Below, piece by piece: positions 8,944 to 18,134 of a DNA stretch of 64,000 nt (within the stretch, counting starts at the first letter, position 1; the number at the start of each line of letters is the position of its first letter). This DNA is from DASCOT01 sp965197275. Its GTDB lineage: Bacteria > Acidobacteriota > UBA890 > WLXD01. Location of the stretch: contig CBDAMQ010000031.1 in assembly GCA_965197275.1 (NCBI GenBank), positions 310,001 to 374,000 of the forward strand. The letters run 5' to 3'. A program made the position numbers and the translations under genes. Below the pieces are notes generated by a model that worked only from the letters and a program-made list of their open reading frames with translations, ran no database searches and was not told the origin of the DNA.

Positions 8944-10293
8944 TTGCCGACCGCACTAGTCGTAGAAGACGACCGCGATTCGCGCGACATCCTCATCGAG
9001 CTGGTGCGAGACGAGGGGTTTCGGGTCGAGGGTGCGGCGACTCTTGCCGAGGCCCGACTGGCGATCGAGCGCGAGTCTGCAGATTTGCTCTTGCTCGACA
9101 TGCGGCTGCCCGATGGCGACGGCAGCGACCTGTTGTCCACCGAAGAAGATGTGGCTGGTGACGTCATCGTGGTGACCGGGCACGCTTCGGCGGAGTCCGC
9201 TCTGGCGGCCCTGAAGTCCGGGGCGGTGGACTATGTGGTAAAGCCGATCGACTTGCAGCGGCTGCGCACTGTCCTGCGGCACGTGCGCCGTCAGATCGAG
9301 TTACGTCGGGAGGTCGGCTCGCTTCGCGGCACCCTGCGCTCGCTCGGCCACTTCGGCGAGATGGTGGGGGTCTCTTCGTCCATGCAGCGCGTGTACAGCC
9401 TCATCGGCCGGGTCGCCCCCACTGACGCCAGCGTTCTGATCACCGGACAGACCGGAACCGGCAAGGAGCTCGCTGCCCGTACTATCCATTCCTTTAGCCG
9501 TCGACGGGGCGGGCCCTTCCTGGCGCTGAACTGCGGAGCGGTGCCGGCGAACCTGATCGAGAGCGAGCTGTTCGGCCACGAGCGCGGCGCGTTCAGCGGC
9601 GCTAACCGCCGCCACAACGGGTACTTCGAGCGCGCCAGGGGTGGCACCTTGTTGCTCGACGAGATCACTGAGACGCCGCCCGAGCTGCAGGTGAAGCTAC
9701 TGCGAGCGCTGGAAACCCGCACGATCACGCGTGTCGGGGGTGAGCGCGAACTGCCGCTCGACGTGCGTACGCTGGCGGCTACCAATCGCACGCCGTCGCA
9801 TGCGGTGCGCGACAATAAGCTACGCGAGGATCTGCTGTACCGCCTGCGAGTGTTCCAGGTGGACATGCCGCCGCTAAGCGAGCGCGAGGGCGACATAGAG
9901 CTGCTGTCGCGTCACTTCCTGGCCGAGCTCGCTGTCAGCGAGGGGGTTCAGAAAAATCTCGCTGCCGAGGCGGTCCAGCGGCTCGCTGACCACGGGTGGC
10001 CCGGCAACGTACGCGAGCTCAAGAACGTCCTCTACAGTGCTTTCGTGCTGGCGGGAGATGCGATCGAGGTCGACTGCTTGCCGGCCGAACTGCGTCAACC
10101 GGCGGATGCTCCGTTGGCCGCAGACGCGCTCGGGATCCGCGTGGGCATGTCGGTTGCGGCGGTCGAGAAGCGGCTGATCCAAGCCACGCTCGACGCCGTT
10201 GGTGGAAACCGCGAGGAGGCGGCGGCGATGCTGGGAGTGAGCCTGAAGACGCTCTATAACCGGCTCCGAGACTACCGATCCGCGGACAGCTGA
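8944..10293 (+). CDS. NtrC-family sigma-54-dependent response regulator
   Basis: This 449-residue protein has a TTG start. The receiver domain (1-120) has the acidic pair ED at 8-9, phospho-acceptor Asp52 in LLDMRLPDGDG, and Lys100 in VVKPID. The AAA+ domain (about 135-365) has Walker A GQTGTGKE (168-175), Walker B GGTLLLDEI and the arginine-finger region. The sigma-54 contact loop reads GAFSGA (215-220) where GAFTGA is usual. The C-terminus is a Fis-type helix-turn-helix (NREEAAAMLGVSLKTLYNRL). It should activate sigma-54 promoters on phosphorylation. The histidine kinase encoded convergently 52 bp downstream is the likely partner. Confidence 0.92.
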   Translation: MPTALVVEDDRDSRDILIELVRDEGFRVEGAATLAEARLAIERESADLLLLDMRLPDGDGSDLLSTEEDVAGDVIVVTGHASAESALAALKSGAVDYVVKPIDLQRLRTVLRHVRRQIELRREVGSLRGTLRSLGHFGEMVGVSSSMQRVYSLIGRVAPTDASVLITGQTGTGKELAARTIHSFSRRRGGPFLALNCGAVPANLIESELFGHERGAFSGANRRHNGYFERARGGTLLLDEITETPPELQVKLLRALETRTITRVGGERELPLDVRTLAATNRTPSHAVRDNKLREDLLYRLRVFQVDMPPLSEREGDIELLSRHFLAELAVSEGVQKNLAAEAVQRLADHGWPGNVRELKNVLYSAFVLAGDAIEVDCLPAELRQPADAPLAADALGIRVGMSVAAVEKRLIQATLDAVGGNREEAAAMLGVSLKTLYNRLRDYRSADS

Positions 10294-10345
10294 GCGGCGG
10301 CTGCGCCGGGATGATCTCACCGGCGAATTCGATCCGCGATGACAA

Positions 10346-11971
10346 CTACCCACCGACCGCCGGTTGCTGCCCGCTGGTTACCGGATCCAGTGGCCAGGTG
10401 AAGACGAATGTCGCTCCGGGCCCCGGGGGTGATTGCACCCAGATGCGTCCGCCGTGGCTCTCGACCACTCGCCTGCAGATCGCCAGCCCGATACCGCTAC
10501 CGGCGCTGCCGCCGCCGCTCGTGAAGAGCCCGAAGATCTGCCCGGCCTGCTCAGGACTGACTCCAGGGCCGTTGTCGCGCACGCGGAACAACCAGTGCGA
10601 CGATTGCTGCTCGCCGGCGACCGTGATGCGCGGCGCCGTCTCGCCGCGATGTCGGATGGCGTTGCCGATCAGATTCTGAAACAGCAGCGTCAGGTGATCT
10701 CGGTTGCCCCGGATGTACGGCATAGGGCCGACTTCGATCTCGGCGCCGCTGTTGTGGATCGTGGCCTCCAGGTTGGCCAGCGCGGCGCGCACGACCTCGG
10801 TCGTGTCGATGTTCTCCACAGCTTCGGAACCGCCGACCTTGGCATACCGCAACAGGCCTTCGAGCATGGAGGCCATACGCGCCGAGGCGCGGCGTGCCGG
10901 TTTCACGTGGCGCTCATCGGCGCCCTCGAGGTTCTGCTCCTGCAGCAGCTGCAAATGCATGTCCACTACATTGAGAGGCTCGCGCAGATCATGGGATATC
11001 ACGTGCGCGAAACGCACCAGGTCGGCGTTGGATCGCTCCAGTGCGCGCGCCCGATGCTCGAGCGCTTCCTCGGCGCGCAGCCGGGCGTCGGCCTCACGCT
11101 CGACCTGAGCCATCATCTCCGCCTGCTTGGTGCGCAGCCCCTCGGCCTGTCCGAGGCGCACCGCGCCGCCGAGCAATACTGCGAACGCGAGTCCGCCGAT
11201 GAGCACGGTGCTTGGTAGCGCCGACCGCAGGCTGGCCAGGGTCGGTGGCGTCGGCCAGACGTCGATGGTCAGCTGCACCGCCTGCAGATCGACGTGCCGA
11301 CGACGGACCCATTCAGACATCGATCCGTTCGGATCGCCGTCGCGAACGAAGAAGTGCCCGCTGGTGCTCCCTATCGCCAAGGCGTAGTAGTTGCCGAGCC
11401 CGGAGGTTGCCGCCTGGGCCAGCGCCACGGCATCGTAGATGCAGATCATCACTCCGGCGGCGCCGGTATCGAGGATCACCGGCACCCGCACCGGTACCAC
11501 CGGGCTACCCAGCGGCCCCTCGGTAACCGCCATCACGCGCACGGACGACAGGCCGCCCCCCGGCCGCCAGGAGGCGGCGTGTCGCATGACCCAGGCGTCG
11601 ACGACGGGTGTGCTCTCGGCACCGCTGGTGCCGACCGACCACAGCAGCTGTGCGTCAGGCGACAACCACAGAACACGCTCCACGGCGGGGGTTCGCAGGA
11701 GCACCGCGCTCTCGACCTGGGCCATCGTCTCGCTCAGGCGCGTTAGCCCGATCCATCGCACGGTCGTGCGATCGAGCCCATCGCGGATTTCTTCCAGCCG
11801 GATGCGGACGTGGGCCGCGACACTGTCGGCCTCGGCGTCGATGAGCCTGACGATGCGCTGGCGCTCGCGCTCCAGCGCCGACTGCCACGCGACGACGGTG
11901 AGCCCCGTCACCACTCCGACCAGCAGGATCGGTAGCCACGGCCAGCGCCGGGTCGGCGCGGCACTTGCCAT
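10346..11971 (-). CDS. Membrane sensor histidine kinase
   Basis: This 541-residue protein has a first transmembrane helix at about 12-30 and a second at about 254-272, bracketing a periplasmic sensor domain of roughly 220 residues with no confident family match. A coiled coil (275-320) leads to the dimerisation/phosphotransfer H-box FAHVISHDLREPL, with His327 as the phosphorylated residue. The HATPase domain has N-box LIGNAIRH, G1 VRDNGPG and G2 GSGIGLAICRR. An ATG start at 11971 fits. Its stop lies opposite the response-regulator stop, a convergent two-component arrangement. The signal sensed is unknown. Confidence 0.9.
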   Translation of the reverse strand: MASAAPTRRWPWLPILLVGVVTGLTVVAWQSALERERQRIVRLIDAEADSVAAHVRIRLEEIRDGLDRTTVRWIGLTRLSETMAQVESAVLLRTPAVERVLWLSPDAQLLWSVGTSGAESTPVVDAWVMRHAASWRPGGGLSSVRVMAVTEGPLGSPVVPVRVPVILDTGAAGVMICIYDAVALAQAATSGLGNYYALAIGSTSGHFFVRDGDPNGSMSEWVRRRHVDLQAVQLTIDVWPTPPTLASLRSALPSTVLIGGLAFAVLLGGAVRLGQAEGLRTKQAEMMAQVEREADARLRAEEALEHRARALERSNADLVRFAHVISHDLREPLNVVDMHLQLLQEQNLEGADERHVKPARRASARMASMLEGLLRYAKVGGSEAVENIDTTEVVRAALANLEATIHNSGAEIEVGPMPYIRGNRDHLTLLFQNLIGNAIRHRGETAPRITVAGEQQSSHWLFRVRDNGPGVSPEQAGQIFGLFTSGGGSAGSGIGLAICRRVVESHGGRIWVQSPPGPGATFVFTWPLDPVTSGQQPAVGG

Positions 11972-11980
11972 GTCGTGTCC

Positions 11981-12796
11981 TCAGTGCCCGCGGCGCATCA
12001 TCGCCACACGAATCGCCCAGCCCAGAAGCACCCATACGCCGAGCATAGCCCAGGCGTGACGGTGCGCGTAGCTGAGGGTGGGGAAGTGGTTGCTCAGCAT
12101 GATCAGCAGCACCGGCAGCACGATGAAGGTGTTGTGGCGCGAGCGTTGCTTGGCGCCGAAGCCCAGCGCCGGGTCGAGCGGCGTGCCCGCGGCGACCGCG
12201 GCCACCATGCGTCGCTGCGGCGGCAGAATCCGCATCCAGACGTTGCTGGTCATCAAGCCACCCAGCATCGCACCGACGTGAAACCATGCTGCCCGCGCGC
12301 TCAGGACCTGCATCAGCGCCCAGGCCAGGCCGATCAGCAACAGGAGAGAGATCGTGGCCGCGAGCGGTTCGCGGCGGCCCAACGGGGAGCTCCAAAGGAA
12401 GTCGTAGACCAGCCAGCCAACGACCAACGAGCCGAGGCTCAGCGCCATCGCCATGGCCCAACCTGTGCTCGACCCGGCGGGCAGCAGCAAGCCGCCGAAG
12501 GTGTACATCAGCAGCAGCAGCGCGAAGCCGCTGACCCAGGTGAGCAGCGACTCCCAGCGCGTCCAATGCAGCGGATCGGGAAGCCGGTCGGGTCGCACGA
12601 TCTTCTCGACCCGATAAAATCCGCCGCTATGCACCATCCACACAGGCTCGTCGGCCGCACGGTCGGCGCCGGCGGGGCGACGGAACTGCGCGTCGAGCCA
12701 GGTAAACAGAAATGTCTGGCCGACCCAGAGTACGGCGGTGAGCACATGCGTCCAGCGCAACGCCAGGTTCAACGCTTCGTAGAGCGTCGCGTTCAT
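11981..12796 (-). CDS. puuD: Urate hydroxylase PuuD, membrane-bound (no cytochrome c domain)
   Basis: This 271-residue integral membrane protein begins with LRWTHVLTAVLWVGQTFLFTWLD, then WMVHSGGFYRVEKI and LHWTRWESLLTWVSGFALL. These are the conserved motifs of the PuuD / urate oxidase N-terminal family, which oxidises urate to 5-hydroxyisourate at the inner membrane. About seven to eight hydrophobic helices are visible. Well-studied PuuD proteins carry a C-terminal cytochrome c domain; no CxxCH is present here, so electrons must pass to a separate carrier. The neighbours (xanthine dehydrogenase, uraH, uraD, allB, alc) strongly support the assignment. The stop is followed closely by the histidine-kinase start on the same strand. 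Confidence 0.88.
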   Translation of the reverse strand: MNATLYEALNLALRWTHVLTAVLWVGQTFLFTWLDAQFRRPAGADRAADEPVWMVHSGGFYRVEKIVRPDRLPDPLHWTRWESLLTWVSGFALLLLMYTFGGLLLPAGSSTGWAMAMALSLGSLVVGWLVYDFLWSSPLGRREPLAATISLLLLIGLAWALMQVLSARAAWFHVGAMLGGLMTSNVWMRILPPQRRMVAAVAAGTPLDPALGFGAKQRSRHNTFIVLPVLLIMLSNHFPTLSYAHRHAWAMLGVWVLLGWAIRVAMMRRGH

Positions 12797-12915
12797 GGGT
12801 GCTCCTCTGATCGAAAACGCGCGTCGCCTTCTGACCTTAGCAGCCCGGACCGTCGCACGGCGCTTGTGCTCGCTTTGCCGACGGCTGTGGCGACCGCGGC
12901 CCCGGGGCCACGCCG

Positions 12916-15111
12916 TTGAGACGCGTCGAAGGCGTCGGCAAGCTCACCGGCGCCGAGCGCTACGTTGACGATCTCAGCATCCCGGGATGCCTATGGGGTA
13001 TGACGGTGCGAAGTTCGGCGCCCCGTGGACGCGTGCGCGAGGTGCGCTTCGGCGACGGCGTCGATTGGTCGGAGTTCACCATCGTCGACCATACCGACAT
13101 CCCCGGTGGCAACGCGGTCAAGTTGCTCGAAGTCGACCAGCCGGTGCTCGCTGCCACCCACGTACGCCATGTCCACGAGCCCGTCATGTTGCTGGCGCAC
13201 GAGTCGCGGCAGATGTGTCGGCGTGGGGTGGCGGCGATCGAGGTCGTGGTCGAGCCCGAGAACCCGATCTTCGACTTCACCATGCCGCCGGCCGCAGATC
13301 AGATCCAGCACGGGCTCGACAACGTGCTCAAACAACTGAGCATCGTGAAGGGGGATGTGGAGGCGGCGCTCGTGGCGGCGGTCCATGTGGTCGAAGGAAC
13401 GTACGAGACCGGGGCTCAGGAGCACGTCTATCTCGAGAACCAGGGGATGGCTGCCTGGGTTGATGAACAGGGCGTGGTCGTCGTGCAGGGCAGCATGCAG
13501 TGCCCTTATTACGTCCACGCCGCCCTCAAATATGCGCTCGGGTGCGACGATTACGCGGTGCGGGTCATTCATGCTCCCACCGGCGGCGGATTCGGCGGCA
13601 AGGAGGAATATCCGTCGAACATCGCGGCGCATGCGGCGTTGTTGGCATTGAAGGCCGGCCGCCCGGTGAAGATCGTCTACGACCGTGGCGAGGATATGGC
13701 CGCAACCACGAAGCGCCACCCGGCGCGCGTGCGCCATCGCACCGGCCTCGATGCCGAAGGTCGACTCGTGGCCCAAGACATCGAGGTCGACCTCGACGGC
13801 GGCGCCTACGTAACCCTGTCGCCGGTGGTCTTGAGCCGCGCCATTATCCATGCCGCCGGTCCGTACGCCTGCGAAAACGTCCGCATCGTCGGTCGAGCAA
13901 TGCTCACCAACTCCGTTCCTTTCGGGGCATTTCGGGGCTTCGGGGCGCCGCAGTCGCAGTTTGCCAACGAGCGTCACATGGATGTAGTTGCGGCGCGCAT
14001 CGGCATGGATGCGGTCGAGCTACGCCGCGTAAACCTGCTGCGCGACGGCGACACGACCGCCACCGGCCAAGTGATCCGCGACGGCGCCGATCGGGTCGAG
14101 GTACTCGAAGCGGCGCTGCGGAACGCCGACTACGCCGAGCGCCAGGAGCGGCATGCCGCGTTCAACGCTGAGCACCCCTATCTTCGACGTGGCGTGGGGT
14201 TGGCGAGCTTCTACCACGGCTCTGGCTTCACCGGCGCCGGAGAGGTTTATCTGAGCTCCCGCGTCGGGCTAGAGGCGCTGCCGGACGGCAGCGTATCGGT
14301 GCTCGCTGCATCGACCGAGATGGGGCAGGGCACCACAACCGTGTTCACCCAGATCGCAGCCGAGCGGCTGGGATACGTCCACACCGACGTTGCCATCGCC
14401 GACCCGGACACCGCCGAGGTGCCCGATAGCGGTCCGACGGTGGCTTCACGGACGGTGATGGTGGTCGGACACCTGCTGGAGCGCGCCTGCGATGATCTCC
14501 GAAGGCGTCTCGATGTCCCCTCCGACCTCGCCGGCGACGAGCTCAAGGCGGCGATTTGGCGCTGGCACGCAGACAACCCCGGCGTGCCGCTGGTCGCCGA
14601 AGCGGAGTACCGCAAACCCGAATGGGTGGAGTGGGACGATCGGACCTACCGCGGCGATGCCTACGCGGCGTTCTCGTGGGCGACGTACAGCGCCGAGGTC
14701 GAGGTTGATCTGCGCACCTGCGACGTTCGCGTGACCGACTTCGTTGCCGTGCAGGAGGTCGGCCGGGTAATGAACGAGACCTTGGCCCGTGGCCAGGTTC
14801 AAGGTGGCGTCGTCCAGGGGATCGGCTGGGCGCTGATGGAAGAGTGCGTTCTGGAGTCGGGCGCGATGCGCAACAACCAGCTCACCAACTACATCATTCC
14901 GACCGCGGTCGATGTCCCGCCGGTGCGCGTCTTCTTCTTGCAGGAGGCCGGCGCCCCGGGCCCGGGTGGGGCCAAGGGTATCGGCGAGATGCCCATCGAT
15001 GGCCCCGCTCCGGCAGTCATCAATGCGGTTGCCGCGGCCCTGGCGCACCAGCCGACGTCGATTCCTCTGACGCCCGAGCGTCTGTTCGACCTGCTGGAGA
15101 GCACCCCGTGA
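12916..15111 (+). CDS. xdhA: Xanthine dehydrogenase, molybdopterin-binding subunit
   Basis: This 731-residue protein has a TTG start, the first possible one after an in-frame stop at 12838-12840. LTGAERYVDDL opens the a/b hammerhead domain. The molybdenum cofactor domain shows GGGFGGKEEYP, FGAFRGFGAPQ, EMGQGTTTVF and GGAKGIGEMP, where the last motif's Glu is the general base of the xanthine oxidase family. Together with the next two genes it forms a three-subunit enzyme (E. coli naming: A = Mo, B = FAD, C = Fe-S) oxidising hypoxanthine or xanthine to urate in the cytoplasm. It is divergent from puuD across 119 bp. Its stop overlaps the GTG of the Fe-S subunit gene. Confidence 0.9.
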   Translation: MRRVEGVGKLTGAERYVDDLSIPGCLWGMTVRSSAPRGRVREVRFGDGVDWSEFTIVDHTDIPGGNAVKLLEVDQPVLAATHVRHVHEPVMLLAHESRQMCRRGVAAIEVVVEPENPIFDFTMPPAADQIQHGLDNVLKQLSIVKGDVEAALVAAVHVVEGTYETGAQEHVYLENQGMAAWVDEQGVVVVQGSMQCPYYVHAALKYALGCDDYAVRVIHAPTGGGFGGKEEYPSNIAAHAALLALKAGRPVKIVYDRGEDMAATTKRHPARVRHRTGLDAEGRLVAQDIEVDLDGGAYVTLSPVVLSRAIIHAAGPYACENVRIVGRAMLTNSVPFGAFRGFGAPQSQFANERHMDVVAARIGMDAVELRRVNLLRDGDTTATGQVIRDGADRVEVLEAALRNADYAERQERHAAFNAEHPYLRRGVGLASFYHGSGFTGAGEVYLSSRVGLEALPDGSVSVLAASTEMGQGTTTVFTQIAAERLGYVHTDVAIADPDTAEVPDSGPTVASRTVMVVGHLLERACDDLRRRLDVPSDLAGDELKAAIWRWHADNPGVPLVAEAEYRKPEWVEWDDRTYRGDAYAAFSWATYSAEVEVDLRTCDVRVTDFVAVQEVGRVMNETLARGQVQGGVVQGIGWALMEECVLESGAMRNNQLTNYIIPTAVDVPPVRVFFLQEAGAPGPGGAKGIGEMPIDGPAPAVINAVAAALAHQPTSIPLTPERLFDLLESTP

Positions 15112-15593
15112 CGCCCAGACAGGTCGACTCGATCGAGATCGCCTTCAAGCTCAACGGCAAGGCGGTCAGCGTGCAGACGAAGCCGACGGCACGATTACTG
15201 GATCTGCTGCGCTACGAGCTCGCCCTGACGGGAACCAAGGAGGGATGCGGAGAGGGCGAGTGTTGTGCCTGCACCGTCTACCTCGACGGCGATCCGGTCA
15301 ACGCCTGCCTGGTGCCGGTGTTTCAGGTGCGCGGGCGCGAGGTGATCACGATCGAAGCGATCGATAGCGGCTCGCTTGAGCCCCTGCTGCACAGCGGCGC
15401 CACTCAGTGCGGTGCTTGTACGCCCGGGGTGGTAATGACGGCCAGCTGGGTCAGAACGCAGCCCGGCTTGCTGGAACAGTTCTCCGCCCGCGAGCTGATG
15501 GCCGGCAACCTGTGCCGGTGCACCGGCTACGACGGGATTATCGAAGGACTGCAGGCTGCCCTGGACGCCGATCTGGCCAAGGACGGAGCGTGA
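15108..15593 (+). CDS. xdhC: Xanthine dehydrogenase, [2Fe-2S] subunit
   Basis: This 161-residue protein starts at a GTG that overlaps the preceding stop (GTGA). The N-terminal plant-type [2Fe-2S] domain has GTKEGCGEGECCACTVYLDG plus a later Cys in VNACL. The C-terminal four-helix [2Fe-2S] domain has CGACTPGVVMT and GNLCRCTGYDGI. This is the electron-transfer subunit linking the molybdenum centre to FAD. Length and motif spacing match small CoxS/YagT-type subunits. The symbol follows E. coli usage, in which XdhC is the Fe-S subunit rather than the maturation chaperone; no chaperone gene is present here. Confidence 0.92.
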   Translation: MTPRQVDSIEIAFKLNGKAVSVQTKPTARLLDLLRYELALTGTKEGCGEGECCACTVYLDGDPVNACLVPVFQVRGREVITIEAIDSGSLEPLLHSGATQCGACTPGVVMTASWVRTQPGLLEQFSARELMAGNLCRCTGYDGIIEGLQAALDADLAKDGA

Positions 15594-15597
15594 TCCC

Positions 15598-16428
15598 GTG
15601 CGCGTATTGATGCCCGAGACGCTCGAGCACGCCCTGGAGATGAGGGCATCCGAGCCGGCGGCAGAGCCTATTGCCGGCGGCACGGATTTGATGGTCGACT
15701 GGCCGCTGAACCTCGACCTGGGTGAGCGCGTGTTTCTCGATCTGAGCGCGGTGCAGGAGTTGCGGTCGCTGGTATGGGATGAGGACACGCTGAGCATCGG
15801 CGCGTTGACCACCTACTGGGACGTGTTGCGGGACCCGCGCGCCGGCGCCGAGCTGGCGTTGCTGCAAGCCGCTGCGCGCACCGTCGGCGCCGTCCAGATC
15901 CAGACGCGTGGAACTTGGGCGGGCAATATCGCCAACGCCTCGCCGGCGGCTGACGGAGTGCCGGTGCTGATGGCCTACGACGCCGACGTCGAGTTGACAA
16001 GCCGCGGCGGCACCCGACTCATCCCGCTAAGCGGGTTCTACCATGGTTACAAGCAGTTGGAGATGAGGCCTGACGAGCTCATCACCCGGGTTCTGCTGCC
16101 GCGGCGTGAGCATCGTTACGAGGAGTTCATCAAGGTCGGGTCACGGCGCGCGCAGGCCATCACCAAAGTGGGCGTGGCGCTGGCACACTCAGACGAAGGG
16201 TGGCGCGTGGTCGCCAACAGTGTGGCGGCAACGGTATGTCGGTGTTCGTGTCTGGAGAAGCTGCTCGACGACGAAGCCGAGGTGCGGTCGCCGAATGACC
16301 TGTTGGATGCCATCCGCGTCGATGTGTCGCCGATCGACGACATCCGCTCGACGGCGCGCTATCGCGAGCAGGTGATGGGCCGCATCATCTACTACGCCCT
16401 GCGCCCCAGGTATGAGCAGGTCCACTGA
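15598..16428 (+). CDS. xdhB: Xanthine dehydrogenase, FAD-binding subunit
   Basis: This 276-residue protein has a GTG start four bases after the Fe-S subunit stop. AEPIAGGTDLMVDW is the FAD pyrophosphate loop of the CoxM/XdhB family. RTVGAVQIQTRGTWAGNIANASPAADG is the conserved second flavin motif region (G-N-I-x-N-A-S-P-A-A-D). The C-terminal CO-dehydrogenase flavoprotein domain starts near residue 175. One oddity is a CRCSC cluster near residue 218, where homologues usually have no cysteines. It passes electrons from the Fe-S centres to NAD or another acceptor. The 3' end overlaps the proposed start of the next gene by 17 bp. Confidence 0.9.
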   Translation: MRVLMPETLEHALEMRASEPAAEPIAGGTDLMVDWPLNLDLGERVFLDLSAVQELRSLVWDEDTLSIGALTTYWDVLRDPRAGAELALLQAAARTVGAVQIQTRGTWAGNIANASPAADGVPVLMAYDADVELTSRGGTRLIPLSGFYHGYKQLEMRPDELITRVLLPRREHRYEEFIKVGSRRAQAITKVGVALAHSDEGWRVVANSVAATVCRCSCLEKLLDDEAEVRSPNDLLDAIRVDVSPIDDIRSTARYREQVMGRIIYYALRPRYEQVH

Positions 16429-17815
16429 TCGATCCGACCCCGAGCCAACCATGAAGCGATCATTCGACGACCACGTGCTCGACGACCTCGGGCAACGAGT
16501 CCAGCCGCTGGTCGAGGAGATCGCCGAGCGCTACCCGGGTGAGCCGAGCAACCGGCAGCCGGTGCACACTGTCTACGGTGGCGCGCAGCTGTTCCGTGCG
16601 GGCACCGCGCGTCACCTGGGAGACCTGGCGCTGCGTCAGCTGGATGTCTATGCGCCCGACGCGACGACCTTTGGCGACGCCGTTGGGCTGACGGCCGACG
16701 AGTCTCTGCGCCAGACAATCTACGCGCGCGTGCGGACCAAGCTAGAGATCGAGCCGGTAGAGGATTTCCGAATCGACTTCGAAGACGGCTACGGAACGCG
16801 ACCCGACGACGAGGAGGACGCCTGTGCCGCGTCCACCGCGGAGGCGGTCGCCGAAGGCATGGCCGACGGGTCGCTGCCGCCGTTCATCGGCATCCGCATC
16901 AAGTCGCTGGCCGACGAGCTCTATCGTCGCAGCATATCGACGCTCGACATCTTCGTGTCGACGCTACTCGATCGAAGCGGCGGGCAGCTCCCCAACGGAT
17001 TCCGGGTGACGCTGCCGAAGGTGATGGACCCCGAGGAGGTTGCGATCTTTGTCGACGTGCTCGAGCAACTCGAGCTCGCGGCGGGTCTGGAGTCCGGGAC
17101 GCTCGACCTGGAGCTCATGATCGAGACCCCGCAGTCGATCTTAGCCGGCGATGGCTCGTCGATGTTGCCGGCGCTGGTTCGGGCGACGAGAGGCCGCTGC
17201 GCGGGCGCGCACTTCGGTGTCTACGACTACACGGCGGCGGCCGGAATCAGCGCGCAGTATCAGGTGCTCGATCACCCGGTCTGCGATTTCGCTCGTCACA
17301 TGATGAAGGTCGCCCTCGCCGGAACGGGCGTGACGCTGTCTGACGGTGCCACCAACGTGATCCCGGTGCCGGTATACCCGCCCCGGCAAGATACGGTGCT
17401 CACACCGGCACAGGTGGACGAGAATCTGCGCTCTGTCCACTCCGCCTGGCAGCTGCATTACGAGCACGTTCACCACTCGCTGCGCCACGGCTTCTACCAA
17501 GGCTGGGACCTGAATCCGGCTCAGTTGCCCACCCGCTACGCTGCGGTGTATGCGTTCTTCCTCGAGAGCGTTGATGCCGCCACCGAGCGGCTGCGAAACT
17601 TCGTCTCGGCAGCGGCTCAAGCGACGTTGGTGGGCGAGGTCTTCGACGATGCCGCGACCGGCCAGGGCCTGCTGAACTTCTTTCTGCGAGGCCTGAGCTG
17701 CGGCGCCTTGAGCGAGCGTGAAGTGCTGGCTACCGGGCTATCGCTGGAGGAGCTGCATAGCCGCTCCTTCGCGAAGATCCTCGAGGGTCGGAGCGGTGGT
17801 GGAGCGCGAGCCTAG
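16412..17815 (+). CDS. DUF6986 / HpcH-HpaI-like aldolase-fold protein of the ureide cluster
   Basis: This 467-residue protein starts at ATG 16412, or at a second ATG at 16451 (MKRSFDDHV) that would avoid overlapping the previous gene. CitE/HpcH-like TIM-barrel features are visible: FRIDFEDGYG near residue 118, RVTLPKVMDPEEV, LELMIETPQSI and GAHFGVYDYTAAAGI. The last two resemble the metal/substrate loops of citrate-lyase-beta-like enzymes. From memory, proteins of this kind occur beside allantoin genes in other bacteria and are variously labelled aldolase or phosphoenolpyruvate kinase; the reaction is not established. A role in handling the glyoxylate released from ureidoglycolate is a guess from context. 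Its TAG stop lies at the left border of the MITE-like element. Confidence 0.7.
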   Translation: MSRSTDRSDPEPTMKRSFDDHVLDDLGQRVQPLVEEIAERYPGEPSNRQPVHTVYGGAQLFRAGTARHLGDLALRQLDVYAPDATTFGDAVGLTADESLRQTIYARVRTKLEIEPVEDFRIDFEDGYGTRPDDEEDACAASTAEAVAEGMADGSLPPFIGIRIKSLADELYRRSISTLDIFVSTLLDRSGGQLPNGFRVTLPKVMDPEEVAIFVDVLEQLELAAGLESGTLDLELMIETPQSILAGDGSSMLPALVRATRGRCAGAHFGVYDYTAAAGISAQYQVLDHPVCDFARHMMKVALAGTGVTLSDGATNVIPVPVYPPRQDTVLTPAQVDENLRSVHSAWQLHYEHVHHSLRHGFYQGWDLNPAQLPTRYAAVYAFFLESVDAATERLRNFVSAAAQATLVGEVFDDAATGQGLLNFFLRGLSCGALSEREVLATGLSLEELHSRSFAKILEGRSGGGARA

Positions 17816-18121
17816 TGCTCCTGATCGTAAGTACGGTGACGTTTGTGGCGAGCGCGACCGAGGCGTTTTGTAGGAGCGGCGACCAGGTCGATGCCATGTG
17901 TATCGTCGAGGAGCGGCGACACCCAAGGCGACCGGTCCCGCCGCCACCCGCAGGGCAGGAGCGATATGCGGGCGAACTCAGCGTCAGCGCTCGTCGACGA
18001 TGAGTCAAACATCGCCTTCCTCACCCTATCCTTGATTTCGCCCGCATCTCACTCCTGCAAACGTCACCGTACTTACGATCAGGAGCACTGAACGTCACCG
18101 CACTTACGATCGGGAGCACTA
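17813..18121. mobile_element. MITE-like element with 32-bp terminal inverted repeats
   Basis: A 32-bp terminal repeat at 17814-17845 is exactly inverted at 18058-18089. A third copy of the right end (18091-18120, two mismatches) follows in direct tandem. Counting to the outermost copy, the element is flanked by TA on both sides (17813-17814 and 18120-18121), as expected for Tc1/mariner-IS630 type insertion. An internal hairpin has 19-nt arms (17958-17976 and 18037-18055, 17 of 19 paired). GTAGGAGCGGCGACC near 17871 resembles repeats common in gammaproteobacterial genomes. No transposase is encoded and short open frames inside are not credible. It lies between the convergent DUF6986 and uraH genes and fills the 319-bp gap. 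Confidence 0.75.
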
Positions 18122-18134
18122 CCGTTACGGGAAA

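Noticed and set aside
17843..18091. Short open frames within the MITE-like element
   Set aside because: They read through terminal repeats and hairpins and show no protein features.
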